Below, one piece after another: positions 35,617 to 45,700 of a stretch of DNA of 64,000 bases (position 1 is its first letter; the number at the start of each line of letters is the position of its first letter). The stretch is from Filimonas sp. (GTDB lineage Bacteria; Bacteroidota; Bacteroidia; Chitinophagales; Chitinophagaceae): the NCBI GenBank assembly GCA_017306865.1, contig JAFKHH010000014.1, forward strand, positions 372,001 through 436,000. Direction: 5' to 3'. The translations under genes were made by a program, and so were the position numbers. Below the pieces are notes generated by a model. That model made no database searches, was not told where the DNA came from, and saw nothing but the letters and a program-made list of their open reading frames with translations.

Positions 35617-35797
35617 ATATGGAAGTATGTTTCTATGAAAGTATTAAAATAAAGCCATACAGCCACAAATTTGAATATGCTTACATTTGGATAAAGTTTC
35701 AAAAACCTATTGGTTTCAGAGGGTATATGTTTCAAAAGTTTTATTGAAGCATTAGGTAATAAACCGCTGAATTTTATTAAACACAGAAATTATTCGC

Positions 35798-37504
35798 ATG
35801 AAAAAAGTTGTACTATCCTTCTTATTACTTGCATCTGTTGTTACATCTGTACATGCACAACCTATAATTGGCAAAACTGTTGACCCTTTCCATTACAATG
35901 AGCAGAAAACAGAAACGTTTGGCAAAGTGGCTGTCGTATCTGCGCACCCGCTGGCTAGCATGATCGGCGCTGCTATTATGAAAAAGGGCGGCAATGCGTT
36001 TGATGCAGCCATTGCCACGCAGTTAGCGCTGGCGGTTGTATATCCCGGTGCAGGTAACATTGGCGGCGGCGGCTTCCTGCTGGGCAGAAAACAAAATGGG
36101 GATCTGATCGCACTGGACTACCGGGAGAAAGCGCCTGCAAAATCCAGCCGCGATATGTACCTGGATAAGAATGGCAATGCGCAAACAAACCTGTCGCAAA
36201 ACGGGCATTTGGCAGCAGGTGTACCGGGTACAATATCTGGCTTGTTTGCTACACTACCTTATGCAAAACTTCCTTTTAAAGAATTGATACAACCAGCCAT
36301 CGATCTTGCCGAATATGGTTTTGTGATCACAGAGAGGGAAGCAATGAACTTAAATAATACCAAAGATGCTTTCCTGAAATACAATACACAGTCTATCGCT
36401 TTTATAAAAAATACTTCATGGAAAGCTGGCGACACGCTGGTACAAAAAGAATTGGCCGAAACGCTGAAACGGATTCGTGACAATGGCGCTAAAGGATTTT
36501 ATGAAGGCAAGACCGCAGAACTGATCGTAGCGGAAATGCAACGGGGCAACGGCGTGATCACTAAAGAGGACTTAAAGAATTATACAACAAGAAGCAGGAA
36601 GGTTTTGTCATTTAATTACAGAGGCTATACTATAATCAGCTTTCCACCACCAAGCAGTGGGGGTATTTTACTGGCGCAAATGCTAAAGATGGTTGAAAAA
36701 TATCCTTTGACTCAATACGGTTTTCAATCAGTAAAAGGTGTACAACTGATGATTGAGGCGGAGCGTCGTGCTTATGCAGACCGCGCGGAGCACATGGGCG
36801 ATCCTGACTACTGGAAGGTGCCTGTAAAAACACTGATGAGCGATGGCTATCTTGCTAAACGTATGAAGGATTATGATCCATCCAAAGCAACCCCAAGCTC
36901 AACGGTTAAGGCTGGCAATGCAAAAGAGAGTGAGGAAACTACGCATATTAGCATTATGGATGCACAGGGTAATATGGTTTCCATTACGACTACATTGAAT
37001 GGCAGCTATGGTTCACACACTGTAGTAGGTGGTGCGGGCTTTTTGCTGAACAATGAAATGGATGACTTTAGTATAAAGCCAGGTGTGCCGAATATGTATG
37101 GCGCTGTAGGAGGTGAAGCAAATGCTATTGCACCAGGCAAAAGAATGCTCAGCTCAATGACGCCATCGCTGGTGCTGAAAAACAATAAACCATTCCTGGT
37201 GGTAGGCACACCGGGTGGCACCACTATTCCTACTTCTGTATTCCAGACTATTGTCAATATCATTGATTATGGAATGACGCCAGAGGATGCGGTGAATAAA
37301 CCTAAGTTCCATCACCAGTGGCTGCCGGATGAGGTGTATGTAGAAAAAACATTTGATGCAGCTACTAAAGCCGGCTTGGAAAAAATGGGTTATACAATGA
37401 AAGAACGTGCCGCTATAGGCAGAGTGGAAGTAATAAAAGTGGGGAACAACCAGCTACAAGCTGCGGCGGATAAAAGAGGGGACGATTCTGCAGCAGGATG
37501 GTAG
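35798..37504 (+). CDS. ggt: Gamma-glutamyltransferase
   Basis: Exported N-terminal-nucleophile hydrolase acting on glutathione and other gamma-glutamyl compounds. Signal peptide MKKVVLSFLLLASVVTSVHA; then AVVSAHPLASMIGAAIMKKGGNAFDAA and GAGNIGGGGFLL typical of the large subunit. Autocleavage occurs before the catalytic Thr in EETTHISIMD; the small subunit carries TTTLNGSYGS, NNEMDDFS, LSSMTPSLVL and GTPGGTTIPTSVFQ. At 568 residues it is standard. It follows the divergent M14 peptidase gene, suggesting joint extracytoplasmic peptide use. Confidence 0.96.
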   Translation: MKKVVLSFLLLASVVTSVHAQPIIGKTVDPFHYNEQKTETFGKVAVVSAHPLASMIGAAIMKKGGNAFDAAIATQLALAVVYPGAGNIGGGGFLLGRKQNGDLIALDYREKAPAKSSRDMYLDKNGNAQTNLSQNGHLAAGVPGTISGLFATLPYAKLPFKELIQPAIDLAEYGFVITEREAMNLNNTKDAFLKYNTQSIAFIKNTSWKAGDTLVQKELAETLKRIRDNGAKGFYEGKTAELIVAEMQRGNGVITKEDLKNYTTRSRKVLSFNYRGYTIISFPPPSSGGILLAQMLKMVEKYPLTQYGFQSVKGVQLMIEAERRAYADRAEHMGDPDYWKVPVKTLMSDGYLAKRMKDYDPSKATPSSTVKAGNAKESEETTHISIMDAQGNMVSITTTLNGSYGSHTVVGGAGFLLNNEMDDFSIKPGVPNMYGAVGGEANAIAPGKRMLSSMTPSLVLKNNKPFLVVGTPGGTTIPTSVFQTIVNIIDYGMTPEDAVNKPKFHHQWLPDEVYVEKTFDAATKAGLEKMGYTMKERAAIGRVEVIKVGNNQLQAAADKRGDDSAAGW

Positions 37505-37580
37505 AGACGGGAATCGTGAATCGGCAGTCGTGAATCAATTTACTACCGGCAACAAACTTCATACTTTGTAATTAGGCCTT

Positions 37581-38426
37581 ATGCTTTCAAACATTTACAT
37601 ACCGGAAGCACTTGCACACTTACCTTCTATTTCGGATGGTGATGTTTCGTTTGTGTATTATGACCAGCATTCTAATGGCCTGCGTAACAGGGTTGTCTTT
37701 AATAAGAATGCAATTAGTTTTATTATTAATGGAGAAAAGCATCTTTGCACTTCCGGTGGCACAGCTATCATTGGTGTAAACGAAGCCGTGGTAATACCTG
37801 AGGGTAACTCTATTATTTCTGAGCGTTCGCTAAATGCAGGGCGTTACAATAGCCTTGTTATCGCATTTCCCACAACACGCTTATCCGCTTTTCTTCAAAC
37901 CATCCCGGCGTCGAAAGCAAGTGAGCATTTGGAGGAGCTGCCTTTTATCCGCGTAGATAAATACCTGGCGCAATACATTGCGCAGATCGTCGCCTTGATA
38001 GAATCGAAAACGCAGTTATCACCGGCACTGGTCGCACATAAGTTTCATGAATTGTTGCTTATACTGATGGAGGAGAATCCGGCTACTGCGGCTTTTCTGC
38101 GTAAGCTGGCTGCCAACAATAATGACACTTCACTGAAAAATATAGTAGAAAATCATTTACATCAAAACATATCTATTAGCGAGCTGGCATTTTTATCTAA
38201 CAGGAGCTTGTCTACTTTCAAACGGGATTTTGAAAAAAATTATGGCGTACCACCTGCAAAATATATACGGGAAAAAAGATTGGAAATAGCGGCAACTGAA
38301 TTATTAAAGGGCCGGCAGGCGTCAGAGTTGTATATGGATTATGGATATGAAAACTTATCGAGTTTTGTACAGGCTTATAAAAAGAAATATGGTGTAACGC
38401 CTGGCAGGGCTACAACATCTGTCTGA
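37581..38426 (+). CDS. AraC-family transcriptional regulator
   Basis: A 281-residue regulator. The N-terminal half is a cupin-like ligand-binding domain (VVFNKNAISFIINGEKHLC, TAIIGVNEAVVIPEG). The C-terminal two-helix-turn-helix domain has ISISELAFLSNRSLSTFKRDFEKNYGVPPAKYIREKR (split across two helices) and the signature YMDYGYENLSSFVQAYKKKYGVTPG. Target genes are unknown; the adjacent PEBP gene 82 bp downstream is a candidate. The spacer before it carries CGTGAATCGGCAGTCGTGAA words. Confidence 0.9.
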   Translation: MLSNIYIPEALAHLPSISDGDVSFVYYDQHSNGLRNRVVFNKNAISFIINGEKHLCTSGGTAIIGVNEAVVIPEGNSIISERSLNAGRYNSLVIAFPTTRLSAFLQTIPASKASEHLEELPFIRVDKYLAQYIAQIVALIESKTQLSPALVAHKFHELLLILMEENPATAAFLRKLAANNNDTSLKNIVENHLHQNISISELAFLSNRSLSTFKRDFEKNYGVPPAKYIREKRLEIAATELLKGRQASELYMDYGYENLSSFVQAYKKKYGVTPGRATTSV

Positions 38427-38482
38427 ACTTTTAGCAACAGTATTTGAACCGTTTGCTATATCTCTTTCCGTTTCTTACCCGA

Positions 38483-38490
38483 TAGCTTTG
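38483..38490 (+). promoter_or_regulatory. Promoter -7 box for the PEBP-family gene
   Basis: TAGCTTTG matches TAnnTTTG, 18 bp before the ATG at 38509; it supports that start over the ATG at 38488. Confidence 0.5.
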
Positions 38491-38508
38491 CTTCATAAAA
38501 TTTATCGT

Positions 38509-39057
38509 ATGAAGCGGATTATTTTTGTTTTAGCAGCAGTTATTTTTCAGCACACTTTATTTGCACAACAGTCTACTTTTACACTTGCGAGCAAGGACCT
38601 GGGTGGTCAGTTCAACAAGGAATACATTTTTAATAGTTTTGGTTGTACAGGTACTAATAAGTCTCCACAACTATCATGGAGCAATGCACCGGCAGATACG
38701 AAGAGCTTTGCAGTAACTATCTACGATCCTGCTGCTCCGACCGGGAGTGGTTGGTGGCATTGGGTAATATTTGATATACCTGCAAATATTGCAGAACTAA
38801 AACAAGGCGCCGGTAGCACAGATACTACGCTTGCACCACTAGGCTCCATTCAAGGCATTACAGACTTTGGCACTGCCGGCTATGGTGGGCCATGTCCTCC
38901 TGTTGGTGATGCACCGCACCCTTACATCATAACAGTATATGCGTTGAAAACAGCAAAGTTGGGACTGGATAAAAAGGCATCTCCTGCGCTGGTTGGCTAT
39001 ATGCTTTCTGCTAATGTAATTGCGAAGGCGTCTATTATAGCGTATTATAAAAGGTAA
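38509..39057 (+). CDS. Exported YbhB/YbcL-family (PEBP-like) protein
   Basis: A 182-residue protein with signal peptide (MKRIIFVLAAVIFQHTLFAQ). The PEBP core is present: GCTGTNKSPQLSWSNAPADTKSFAVTIYDPAAPTGSGWWHWV (read in parts) and GYGGPCPPVGDAPHPYIITVYAL, which forms the phosphate-binding pocket (DP, HxW, GPxPP, HxY). Bacterial members are of uncertain function and are not kinase inhibitors in a proven sense. It sits directly after the AraC regulator. Confidence 0.92.
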   Translation: MKRIIFVLAAVIFQHTLFAQQSTFTLASKDLGGQFNKEYIFNSFGCTGTNKSPQLSWSNAPADTKSFAVTIYDPAAPTGSGWWHWVIFDIPANIAELKQGAGSTDTTLAPLGSIQGITDFGTAGYGGPCPPVGDAPHPYIITVYALKTAKLGLDKKASPALVGYMLSANVIAKASIIAYYKR

Positions 39058-39453
39058 GAAATTTACTGTTGCATGGTTACATGGTTGAATTGTTAGTTAT
39101 AAAAAACCTGCCAGGTCTTAAAGACCTGGCAGGTTTAGCTCAATGCTGTTGTGGAGCTGAAGAGTGCGACGCAACAAAAGCTGAATATTAACCCTGTTGC
39201 CGGGCTCAAAAAAATTGCAGAAATTGATTTATTGTTAATGGCTACATTGTTTAATGGTTGAATTGCTATATAGATGCATGTTCGTTCTACAAAGAATATT
39301 TCACGTAAAGAAGCAAAGGAAACCCTCTGCGACTCTGCGGTGAATAAAAGTGCACAACACAGCCCAACAATACAACCATTTAACAATGTAACAATTCAAC
39401 CATTTAACAACATCCCCTACCTTTAGTCTCATTTTCACAATAAAACTATTCCT
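39058..39453. other. Repeat-rich spacer between PEBP and DUF1572 genes
   Basis: Apart from the hairpin it holds GTTGCATGGTTACATGG words, a segment GCTGAAGAGTGCGACGCAAC (39147-39170) that reads like a relict repeat, TTAATGGCTACATTGTTTAATGG words (39232-39264) with inverted partners at 39360-39413, and a degenerate CGCAAAG-family copy (39299-39346). TACCTTTA near 39417 could be the -7 box of the next gene. No coding region is supported. Confidence 0.55.
39104..39136. terminator. Palindromic hairpin CCTGCCAGGTCT/AGACCTGGCAGG
   Basis: A perfect 15-bp stem (39104-39118 with 39122-39136) with 3-nt loop, AAAAAA before and TTTA after. It acts as a terminator of the PEBP gene. It resembles in design the CCTGACAGGG hairpin at 49592-49618. 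Confidence 0.85.
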
Positions 39454-39984
39454 ATGAGTTTTGAAGCAGGGTTTTTAACTGATATAATCAAGCGTTTCAG
39501 GAGTTATAAAGAAATGGGTGACAGAACGCTTGCTCAATTAAGTGAAAAAGATCTTTTTTTCAGGCCTTCACCGGATAGCAACAGTATTGCTATCATCATT
39601 CAACACATGTATGGCAATATGCTGAGCCGCTGGACAAATTTCCTGACGGAAGATGGTGAAAAGCATTGGCGCAAGCGTGACGCAGAGTTTAATGAGACAG
39701 AAGTTTCCAGGCAAGATTTACTTTCTTTCTGGAAAGGAGGTTGGGAGTGTTTGTTGAATACACTGGAAAGCCTGCAACCGGAGGACTTAACAAAAACGAT
39801 CTATATACGCACAGAGCCATTAATTGCTTACGATGCTATACTGCGCCAGTTGGCACACTACTCCAGCCATGTAGGCCAGATCATTACCATTGGCCATATG
39901 ATAAAGGATAAAGACTGGCAACCTTTAAGCATACCTAAAGGCGGCAGTGATGCGTTTAATGAGTCGATGAAGAGGCCGCGGTAA
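39454..39984 (+). CDS. DUF1572 (DinB superfamily) protein
   Basis: A 176-residue cytosolic four-helix-bundle protein. Family features: KRFRSYKEMGDRTLAQLSE, an early His in IIQHMYGNMLSRWTNFLTEDGE, the helix LSFWKGGWECLLNTLESL and the C-terminal HYSSHVGQIITIGHMIK with two His residues that could complete a metal site. DinB-like relatives include thiol transferases; this branch has no defined activity. Confidence 0.85.
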   Translation: MSFEAGFLTDIIKRFRSYKEMGDRTLAQLSEKDLFFRPSPDSNSIAIIIQHMYGNMLSRWTNFLTEDGEKHWRKRDAEFNETEVSRQDLLSFWKGGWECLLNTLESLQPEDLTKTIYIRTEPLIAYDAILRQLAHYSSHVGQIITIGHMIKDKDWQPLSIPKGGSDAFNESMKRPR

Positions 39985-40525
39985 GGATACGGTATATAAG
40001 GTATATAAAGTAGATAGGTATGGAATTTAGTTTTCCTTACAGCACTATAAACTTTATATACCTTATATACTTTATCATTTTTGTCCGAATAAATTTAATG
40101 AGTCATTTAATCGCAGTCTTTCATTTGTCTACCGACGGTGTTACTTTTTGTCTTGATACAAAAAGTAACCAAAAAAATCAAGGCTCCAGAAAAGCAGGCT
40201 AAAAATTGTCCTGCCCGCCGAAATCCATTGAACTCGCCGCTGACAGCCAGAGTAAGTAAGTTCGCCCTGGCTCAAACAGCAATGGATTTTTCCGGCGTTC
40301 ATGTCAATTTTCTTAACGCAGCTTTTCTGAGGCCGTACGTTTCCCGGAAAGATTAAAAACAGGGATCCCCCCGATTTTAGTAATGTACTTTTTTAGTTGC
40401 AAAACATTACCACAAAGAGTTTCAAACTTTTTATGACACGTTTAGTCGGACAAGAATGAAACTTTATATACCCTTTTTACTTTATAAACTTTACCTACCT
40501 TACAAGCTTTATATACCCAGCATTT
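39985..40525. other. 541-bp non-coding region with palindromic element
   Basis: Begins with TATATAAGGTATATAAAG words and their inverted copies (39990-40077), then a structured element at 40130-40360, a poorly structured stretch, and again ACTTTATATACCCTTT words (40455-40525) leading into the next gene. Short frames here have no plausible product. Confidence 0.6.
40130..40360. repeat. Palindromic repeat element (GTTACTTTTTG...CAAAAAGTAAC)
   Basis: A perfect 12-bp hairpin (40140-40151 with 40158-40169) is followed by AAAAAATCAAGGCTC and then inverted arms CCGAAATCCATTG (40219-40231) against CAATGGATTTTTCCGG (40280-40296), enclosing AGCCAG/CTGGCT. I have the impression that similar GTTACTTTTTG...ATCAAGGC sequences recur in other Bacteroidota intergenic regions, but this needs a search. 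Confidence 0.65.
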
Positions 40526-41551
40526 ATGCAGATACACACAACCGACCAACAGATTGGCAGAACAATATTTACGGGTGGAAGGGAATGCCTTTTCTTTTCA
40601 GGATATGCTTACCTGGGCATGGGCCATGTGCCGGAATATATGGAACTGGTGAAGGAGGGGTTGAATAAATACGGGCTTTCATTCCCGTCTGCGCGTATCT
40701 CGAACACGCGCCTGGAGTTATTTGCCCGGTTTGAGCAATTGCTTTCTGTTATTACAGGTACGGAAGATTCTATTTGCTTTGCCTCCGGTTTTACATCGGG
40801 GCAGGTGGCAACAAAGCTATGGAGCGATCAAATATACAATGCACCGGCGTCACACCCGGCTATCAGCAGAACAGATAAACCTGCTATGAGCTTTAGCGAA
40901 TGGGCTGCATCCATTCAGCCAAATGATGAAAGATTGCGCGGGAAAATACTGGCTGCAGATACAGTAAACATTCTGAAGGCGGACTTGCATGATTTTTCTT
41001 TCCTGGAAAAAATGAGCGAACCACAAACCTGTATTATAGACGACTCTCATGGTTTTTGTGTAATTGGCAATAACGGGCAGGGTGTACATGATTATTTACC
41101 TCCGCATCATCACTACATTCTCGCCTACTCTCTATCTAAGGGTGCCAATCTTGTTGGTGGCGCTATTAGCGGACCAAAGGCTTTGGTTGACCAGTTCCGC
41201 ACTTCGCCTGACTATGCTGCCAGTACCTCTATTGCACCTGCATATATGCACGCTTTTATACACGGGCAACATTTATATGCACGCCAGCGGGAATTGCTGA
41301 AAGCAAACATTCAGTGGTTACAGGATCAACTACGGGATGTGCCTGGTGTGCGCTTTCACGCAGAGCTACCTATGTTTATTTTGCCTTCGACTATAAATGA
41401 GGAACAATTATTTGAAAAAAATATCGTTATTTCTTCGTTCGCCTATCCTGACCCGACGGGGCCAAAAATTCAACGTGCAGTAGTAAATGCTTTGCATACG
41501 AAGGATGACTTGCTGCTGCTGGCGCAGGCAATCAGGAAAATGGTGGCTTAA
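40526..41551 (+). CDS. PLP-dependent aminotransferase-fold enzyme (AONS/KBL-like)
   Basis: A 341-residue fold-type I PLP enzyme close to the alpha-oxoamine synthase group. Motifs: SGYAYLGMGHVPEYM, FPSARISNTRLELFARFEQ, ICFASGFTSGQVA (PLP phosphate loop), IIDDSHGFCVIG (Asp and His of the DxxH motif) and AYSLSKGANLVGGAISG with the Schiff-base Lys. The usual SFSK[AT]xG motif is altered (LSKGANLVGG). It is shorter than AONS (about 385), mostly at the N terminus. Substrate unknown; there is no biotin or threonine-degradation gene nearby. Confidence 0.8.
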   Translation: MQIHTTDQQIGRTIFTGGRECLFFSGYAYLGMGHVPEYMELVKEGLNKYGLSFPSARISNTRLELFARFEQLLSVITGTEDSICFASGFTSGQVATKLWSDQIYNAPASHPAISRTDKPAMSFSEWAASIQPNDERLRGKILAADTVNILKADLHDFSFLEKMSEPQTCIIDDSHGFCVIGNNGQGVHDYLPPHHHYILAYSLSKGANLVGGAISGPKALVDQFRTSPDYAASTSIAPAYMHAFIHGQHLYARQRELLKANIQWLQDQLRDVPGVRFHAELPMFILPSTINEEQLFEKNIVISSFAYPDPTGPKIQRAVVNALHTKDDLLLLAQAIRKMVA

Positions 41552-41601
41552 ATACCGAAAAAACATTATTTTCAAGTATCATAAACTCTAAACAAATAAC
41601 C

Positions 41602-42432
41602 ATGAATTTCTTCTCACGTCTCTCTAATGGCTGGACACTGGCGAAGACCAGCTTCCAGGTTTTGAACAACAACAAGCAACTGATCGCTTTTCCTATTTTA
41701 TCCGGCATCTCACTCATACTGGTGATTGGGTCTTTTGTAGCCGCAATGTTCGGCTTCGGATTTTTTGATTACTTTTTCGAAGAGGGTGAGAGCAAAATAG
41801 TGATCTATGGCGTCACGTTTTTATTCTACATCATCAACTATTTTATCATTGTATTTTTCAACACAGCGTTGATCCACTGCGCTAAATTATATTTTGATGG
41901 TGAGCAGGACATTACTGTAGGAAAGGGCCTGTCGTTTAGCTTAAGCCGCATTGGCACTATTTTTACCTGGGCAGTTGTTGCAGGCACAGTAGGTGCTATA
42001 CTAAAAATTATACAGGAAGAGTCAGGTTTGATAGGTAAGATCATTACGGGCCTGATTGGTGTAGTATGGAACGTGGCTACGTTTTTTGTAGTGCCGGTTA
42101 TGGCTTATGAAAACCTGTCTCCCTTTGCAGCGATCAAACGTTCTTCTTCCATCATGAAAGAAAAATGGGGTGAGAGCATCGGCGCAAACTTTAGCTTCGG
42201 CATCGTACAGTTTGTATTGATCCTGGGCGCTATGCTTGTGGGTTTTATCATCGGTGCGTTGATCCACCCTATCGCCGGCGTGATTGTGGGTGTTATGCTT
42301 GCATTTATTATTTACGCTGTTATAAGCGCTAGTCAAACCATTTTCATCTGCGCTGTTTACCGTAATATCAACGGTTCACTGGATGAGCATTTTTCTCAAC
42401 AGATGGTGGACGAGCTGTTTCAGCGGAAATAA
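41602..42432 (+). CDS. DUF6159-like polytopic membrane protein
   Basis: A 276-residue inner-membrane protein. It opens MNFFSRLSNGWTLAKTSFQVL before a helix ending near 50; five or six helices follow (LFYIINYFIIVFF, FTWAVVAGTVGAIL, IGVVWNVATFFVVPVMAYE, FVLILGAMLVGFIIGAL, IAGVIVGVMLAFIIYAVISA). The conserved VVPVMAYENLSPFAAIKRSSSIMKEKWGES is typical. Function unknown. It ends 47 bp before a 24-bp terminator palindrome. Confidence 0.8.
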   Translation: MNFFSRLSNGWTLAKTSFQVLNNNKQLIAFPILSGISLILVIGSFVAAMFGFGFFDYFFEEGESKIVIYGVTFLFYIINYFIIVFFNTALIHCAKLYFDGEQDITVGKGLSFSLSRIGTIFTWAVVAGTVGAILKIIQEESGLIGKIITGLIGVVWNVATFFVVPVMAYENLSPFAAIKRSSSIMKEKWGESIGANFSFGIVQFVLILGAMLVGFIIGALIHPIAGVIVGVMLAFIIYAVISASQTIFICAVYRNINGSLDEHFSQQMVDELFQRK

Positions 42433-42478
42433 TCTGGTGAATGGCGAGATCTACAAGCCTGGTTTCATTAAACATCAC

Positions 42479-42528
42479 AAACCAACAGAAAGGGTGGACT
42501 TTAAAAAGTCCACCCTTTCTGTTGGTTT
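42479..42528 (+). terminator. 24-bp palindromic terminator
   Basis: Arms 42479-42502 and 42505-42528 are perfect reverse complements around a 2-nt centre (AGGGTGGACTTT/AAAGTCCACCCT core). It ends the DUF6159 gene. Confidence 0.9.
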
Positions 42529-42670
42529 GGGCTCCCACCTTTGCTGCCACCCTCATCCCAAAAATGCCTCCTCTGAACTACCCCTGGCTACCATACATAA
42601 TAAAACTCCTAATATTCTATTGCCCATTGTGTTATATTAGTGGTTTGGTATTCAATTTGCCTGATAGAGT

Positions 42671-42678
42671 TATCTTTG
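42671..42678 (+). promoter_or_regulatory. Promoter -7 box for tamB
   Basis: TATCTTTG matches TAnnTTTG; a TTTG lies 23 bp upstream (42644-42647). Transcription would begin near 42685, just after the in-frame TAA at 42681. Confidence 0.6.
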
Positions 42679-42743
42679 CTTAAACACTCAAATTACAGCG
42701 CTTTCTGAAGAAGTTTCTAAAAATACTCAGCCGTGCTTTCCTG

Positions 42744-45700
42744 GTGCTTTTTGCACTGCTGCTGCTTTGCTGGCTCCTGATCCAGACAGAAACGGTTCAA
42801 AACTTCATCGTAAGAAAGGTGACCGCCAGGCTTTCTACTGCCCTTAATACAGAAGTAAAAATTAATCATGTAAGCCTGACCCTGTTCAACAAGATGAACC
42901 TGGAAGGTATGCTGATACGTGACCACCAGAAGGATACGTTCCTGTATGCGGGTAAAGTAAAGGTGCGTGTTACTGACTGGTTCTTTTTCAAAGACAAGAT
43001 AGACCTGAAATATGTGGGGCTGGAAGATGCTGTGGTAAAACAATATCGCAAGGATTCAGTATGGAACTACCAGTTCCTGGTTGACTATTTCCAGTCACCT
43101 CCTGATCCTAATAAAAAGAAGAAAAAAGGGATTGTGCTGAACCTGAAAAAGGTGGACCTGAAAAATATTGGTTACTACAAGCATGATGAATGGGTGGGTG
43201 AGGATATGACGGTGAAGGCTGCCAGTGTATTGGTGGATGCGGATAATATAGACTTTGCCAAAAACATTTTCCAGGTAGAGCAGGTGACGTTGGACAAACC
43301 TGTATTCATGATCCGTGATTATGAAGGTAAGCGCCCGCCTAAACCTAAGCAGAAAAAACCGGTGAAGGACACCAGTATGTATTTCAACAGCAGTGACATG
43401 CTGGTACAGGTGGGAACTATCAAGATAACGAACGGTACTTTCCAGATCGGTAAGCTGAAGACAAACTCTGATGCGGGAGTATTTGACGGTTCCAATATAG
43501 AAACGAATAAAGTGCAGGCCACTATTACGGGTTTCAATTTTACAAAAGATACGATCCGGGCCAACCTGGAACTGGCGGCAAAGGAACGTTCCGGTTTTGA
43601 AGTAAAGAAACTGAAAGCGCAGTTCAGGCTTACGCCACATATAATGGAGTTTGCGAAGCTGGATGTGCATACGAATAAGTCGCACCTGAAAAATTACTAT
43701 GCTATGAAGTATGGCGATTTTAATAAGGATATGAGCGACTATATAGACAAGATTGTGATGGATGCACACATAGCAGGCTCAGAAATATTTTCCGATGATG
43801 TTGCGTTCTTTGCACCCGAATTAAAAACATGGAAAAAACAAGTTTCCCTCAGTGGTAAATATCTGGGCACTGTAGCTGACTTTTCTGTAAAGGAACTGTT
43901 TGTAAAAAATATAGATGGCTCTTTCATTACAGGTGACCTTACCATGAAGGGTTTGACGGATATTGACAAAACATACATTACGCTTACCAATGGTAACCTG
44001 CAAACAACATATAACAACGCAGCAGACATTATACCTGCACTAAAGGGCATTAATCAGCCTAACCTTGCCGCACTGGGTACGCTGCGCTATAAAGGCACAT
44101 TCTCCGGCACCATCAATGACTTTACGACCAACGGTACGATGAGCACTGACCTGGGCGGCATGTACACCAACATTAGTATGAAGCTGCCAAAACGTGGTGA
44201 ACCTATCTATACCGGCAGCCTGATTACGCAACAGTTCAACCTGGGTAAGTTCATCAGTGTTCCTTCTATAGGTATTGTAAGCTTTAAAGGAAAAATAGAT
44301 GGTTCAGGATTTGAGCTGGAAAAGGTGAATACATCGCTGGATGGATCGTTTGAGCAGTTTGAATTCAATGATTACAAATACGCTAACCTGATCTTTAACG
44401 GAAGTATCCGTAAGAAAAACTTCCAGGGTGAGTTTAAGGCGAATGACCCTAATTTCAGTTTTACCAGTAATATACAGATCGACCTGAATGATTCTATTCC
44501 TAAGTTCAACATACTGGGTGACTTGTCTAAATCAGATTTGCAGGCGTTGAAGCTGACGCATGATAAATTTGAATTATCGGGTCTCTTTGACCTTGACTTC
44601 GCAGGCAAAAACATTGACCAGTTCCTCGGTTCGGCAAAATTGCTGAATGCTACATTGAAGCACGATAGCACGCGGCTTAGTTTTGATTCATTGACTTTAA
44701 GTGCATCTATAGACACTGCTAACAGGAAGGTGCTCTATGTACAGAGCAATGAACTGGATGTGAGGATAAGGGGTCAATATGACATCATGGACCTTCCCAA
44801 TAGCTTCCAGCTATTCCTCAATAAATATTTTCCATCGTATATACAGGCGCCCGCTGAGGCTCCAAAAAATCAACGCTTCTCTGTCAACATAAAGACAAGG
44901 GATGTGAGCAGGTATTTACAAATACTTGATACGAAACTTGGCGGACTGGATAGCGCAACTATTATAGGAGGTGTGAATACCAAAGACTCTGGCACTTTCT
45001 TCCTGCGTACAGATATTCCGTATATGCGGTATGATAAGTACAAACTGGTAAATGCCAAGATACAGGGACGTGGGGATTCTATTAAACTGAACCTTACCGG
45101 TGATGTGGAGAAGGTATATATAGGCGATAGTTTATTTTTCCCTAATACAAAGTTGAATATCGTATCGTCTGGCGACCACTCGAATGTACACTTATCTACA
45201 AGTGCTAACACAACACTGAACGATGCACAACTAAATGCAGATGTATTTACGCTGGAAGATGGTATCCGTATAGATCTGCAGCCTTCCTCATTTGTAGTGA
45301 ATGATAAGAAATGGAACCTGGACAAGCAGGGTGAGCTGGTAATACGGCGTAACTATGCGATGGCTAAAAACGTAAGATTTTCACAAGGTTTCCAGGAGAT
45401 AACTGTAGAAACGGAAGAGGTGGATGGTAGTAACAGGAATGACCTTGTGGTGCGTTTGAAGAATGTGAACATTGGTGATTTTACGCCGCTCTTTACCAAA
45501 AAGCCAAGGATGGAGGGTATTGCGAATGGCAATGTGTACATGAGTGATTTCTTTGGCAAGTTCAATATAGATGCACAGTTACGTGCTGAACAGTTCCGCC
45601 TGAATGATGACTCTGTGGGTGTAGTAACGATCGGAAGCCAATTCAACAGTTCTACCGGCATGGTAAAGTTTGATGTAAAATCTGAAAACGATAAATACAA

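Larger units (their letters stand above)
42433..42743. other. Spacer between DUF6159 gene and tamB
   Basis: Holds the terminator at 42479, an unstructured C-rich stretch, the promoter box at 42671 and the in-frame, probably coding, 5' extension of tamB from 42684. Confidence 0.6.

Noticed and set aside
40081-40453. TTGTCCGA and TCGGACAA as terminal inverted repeats of a 373-bp mobile element
   Set aside because: Only 8 bp, no transposase, no target-site duplication seen.
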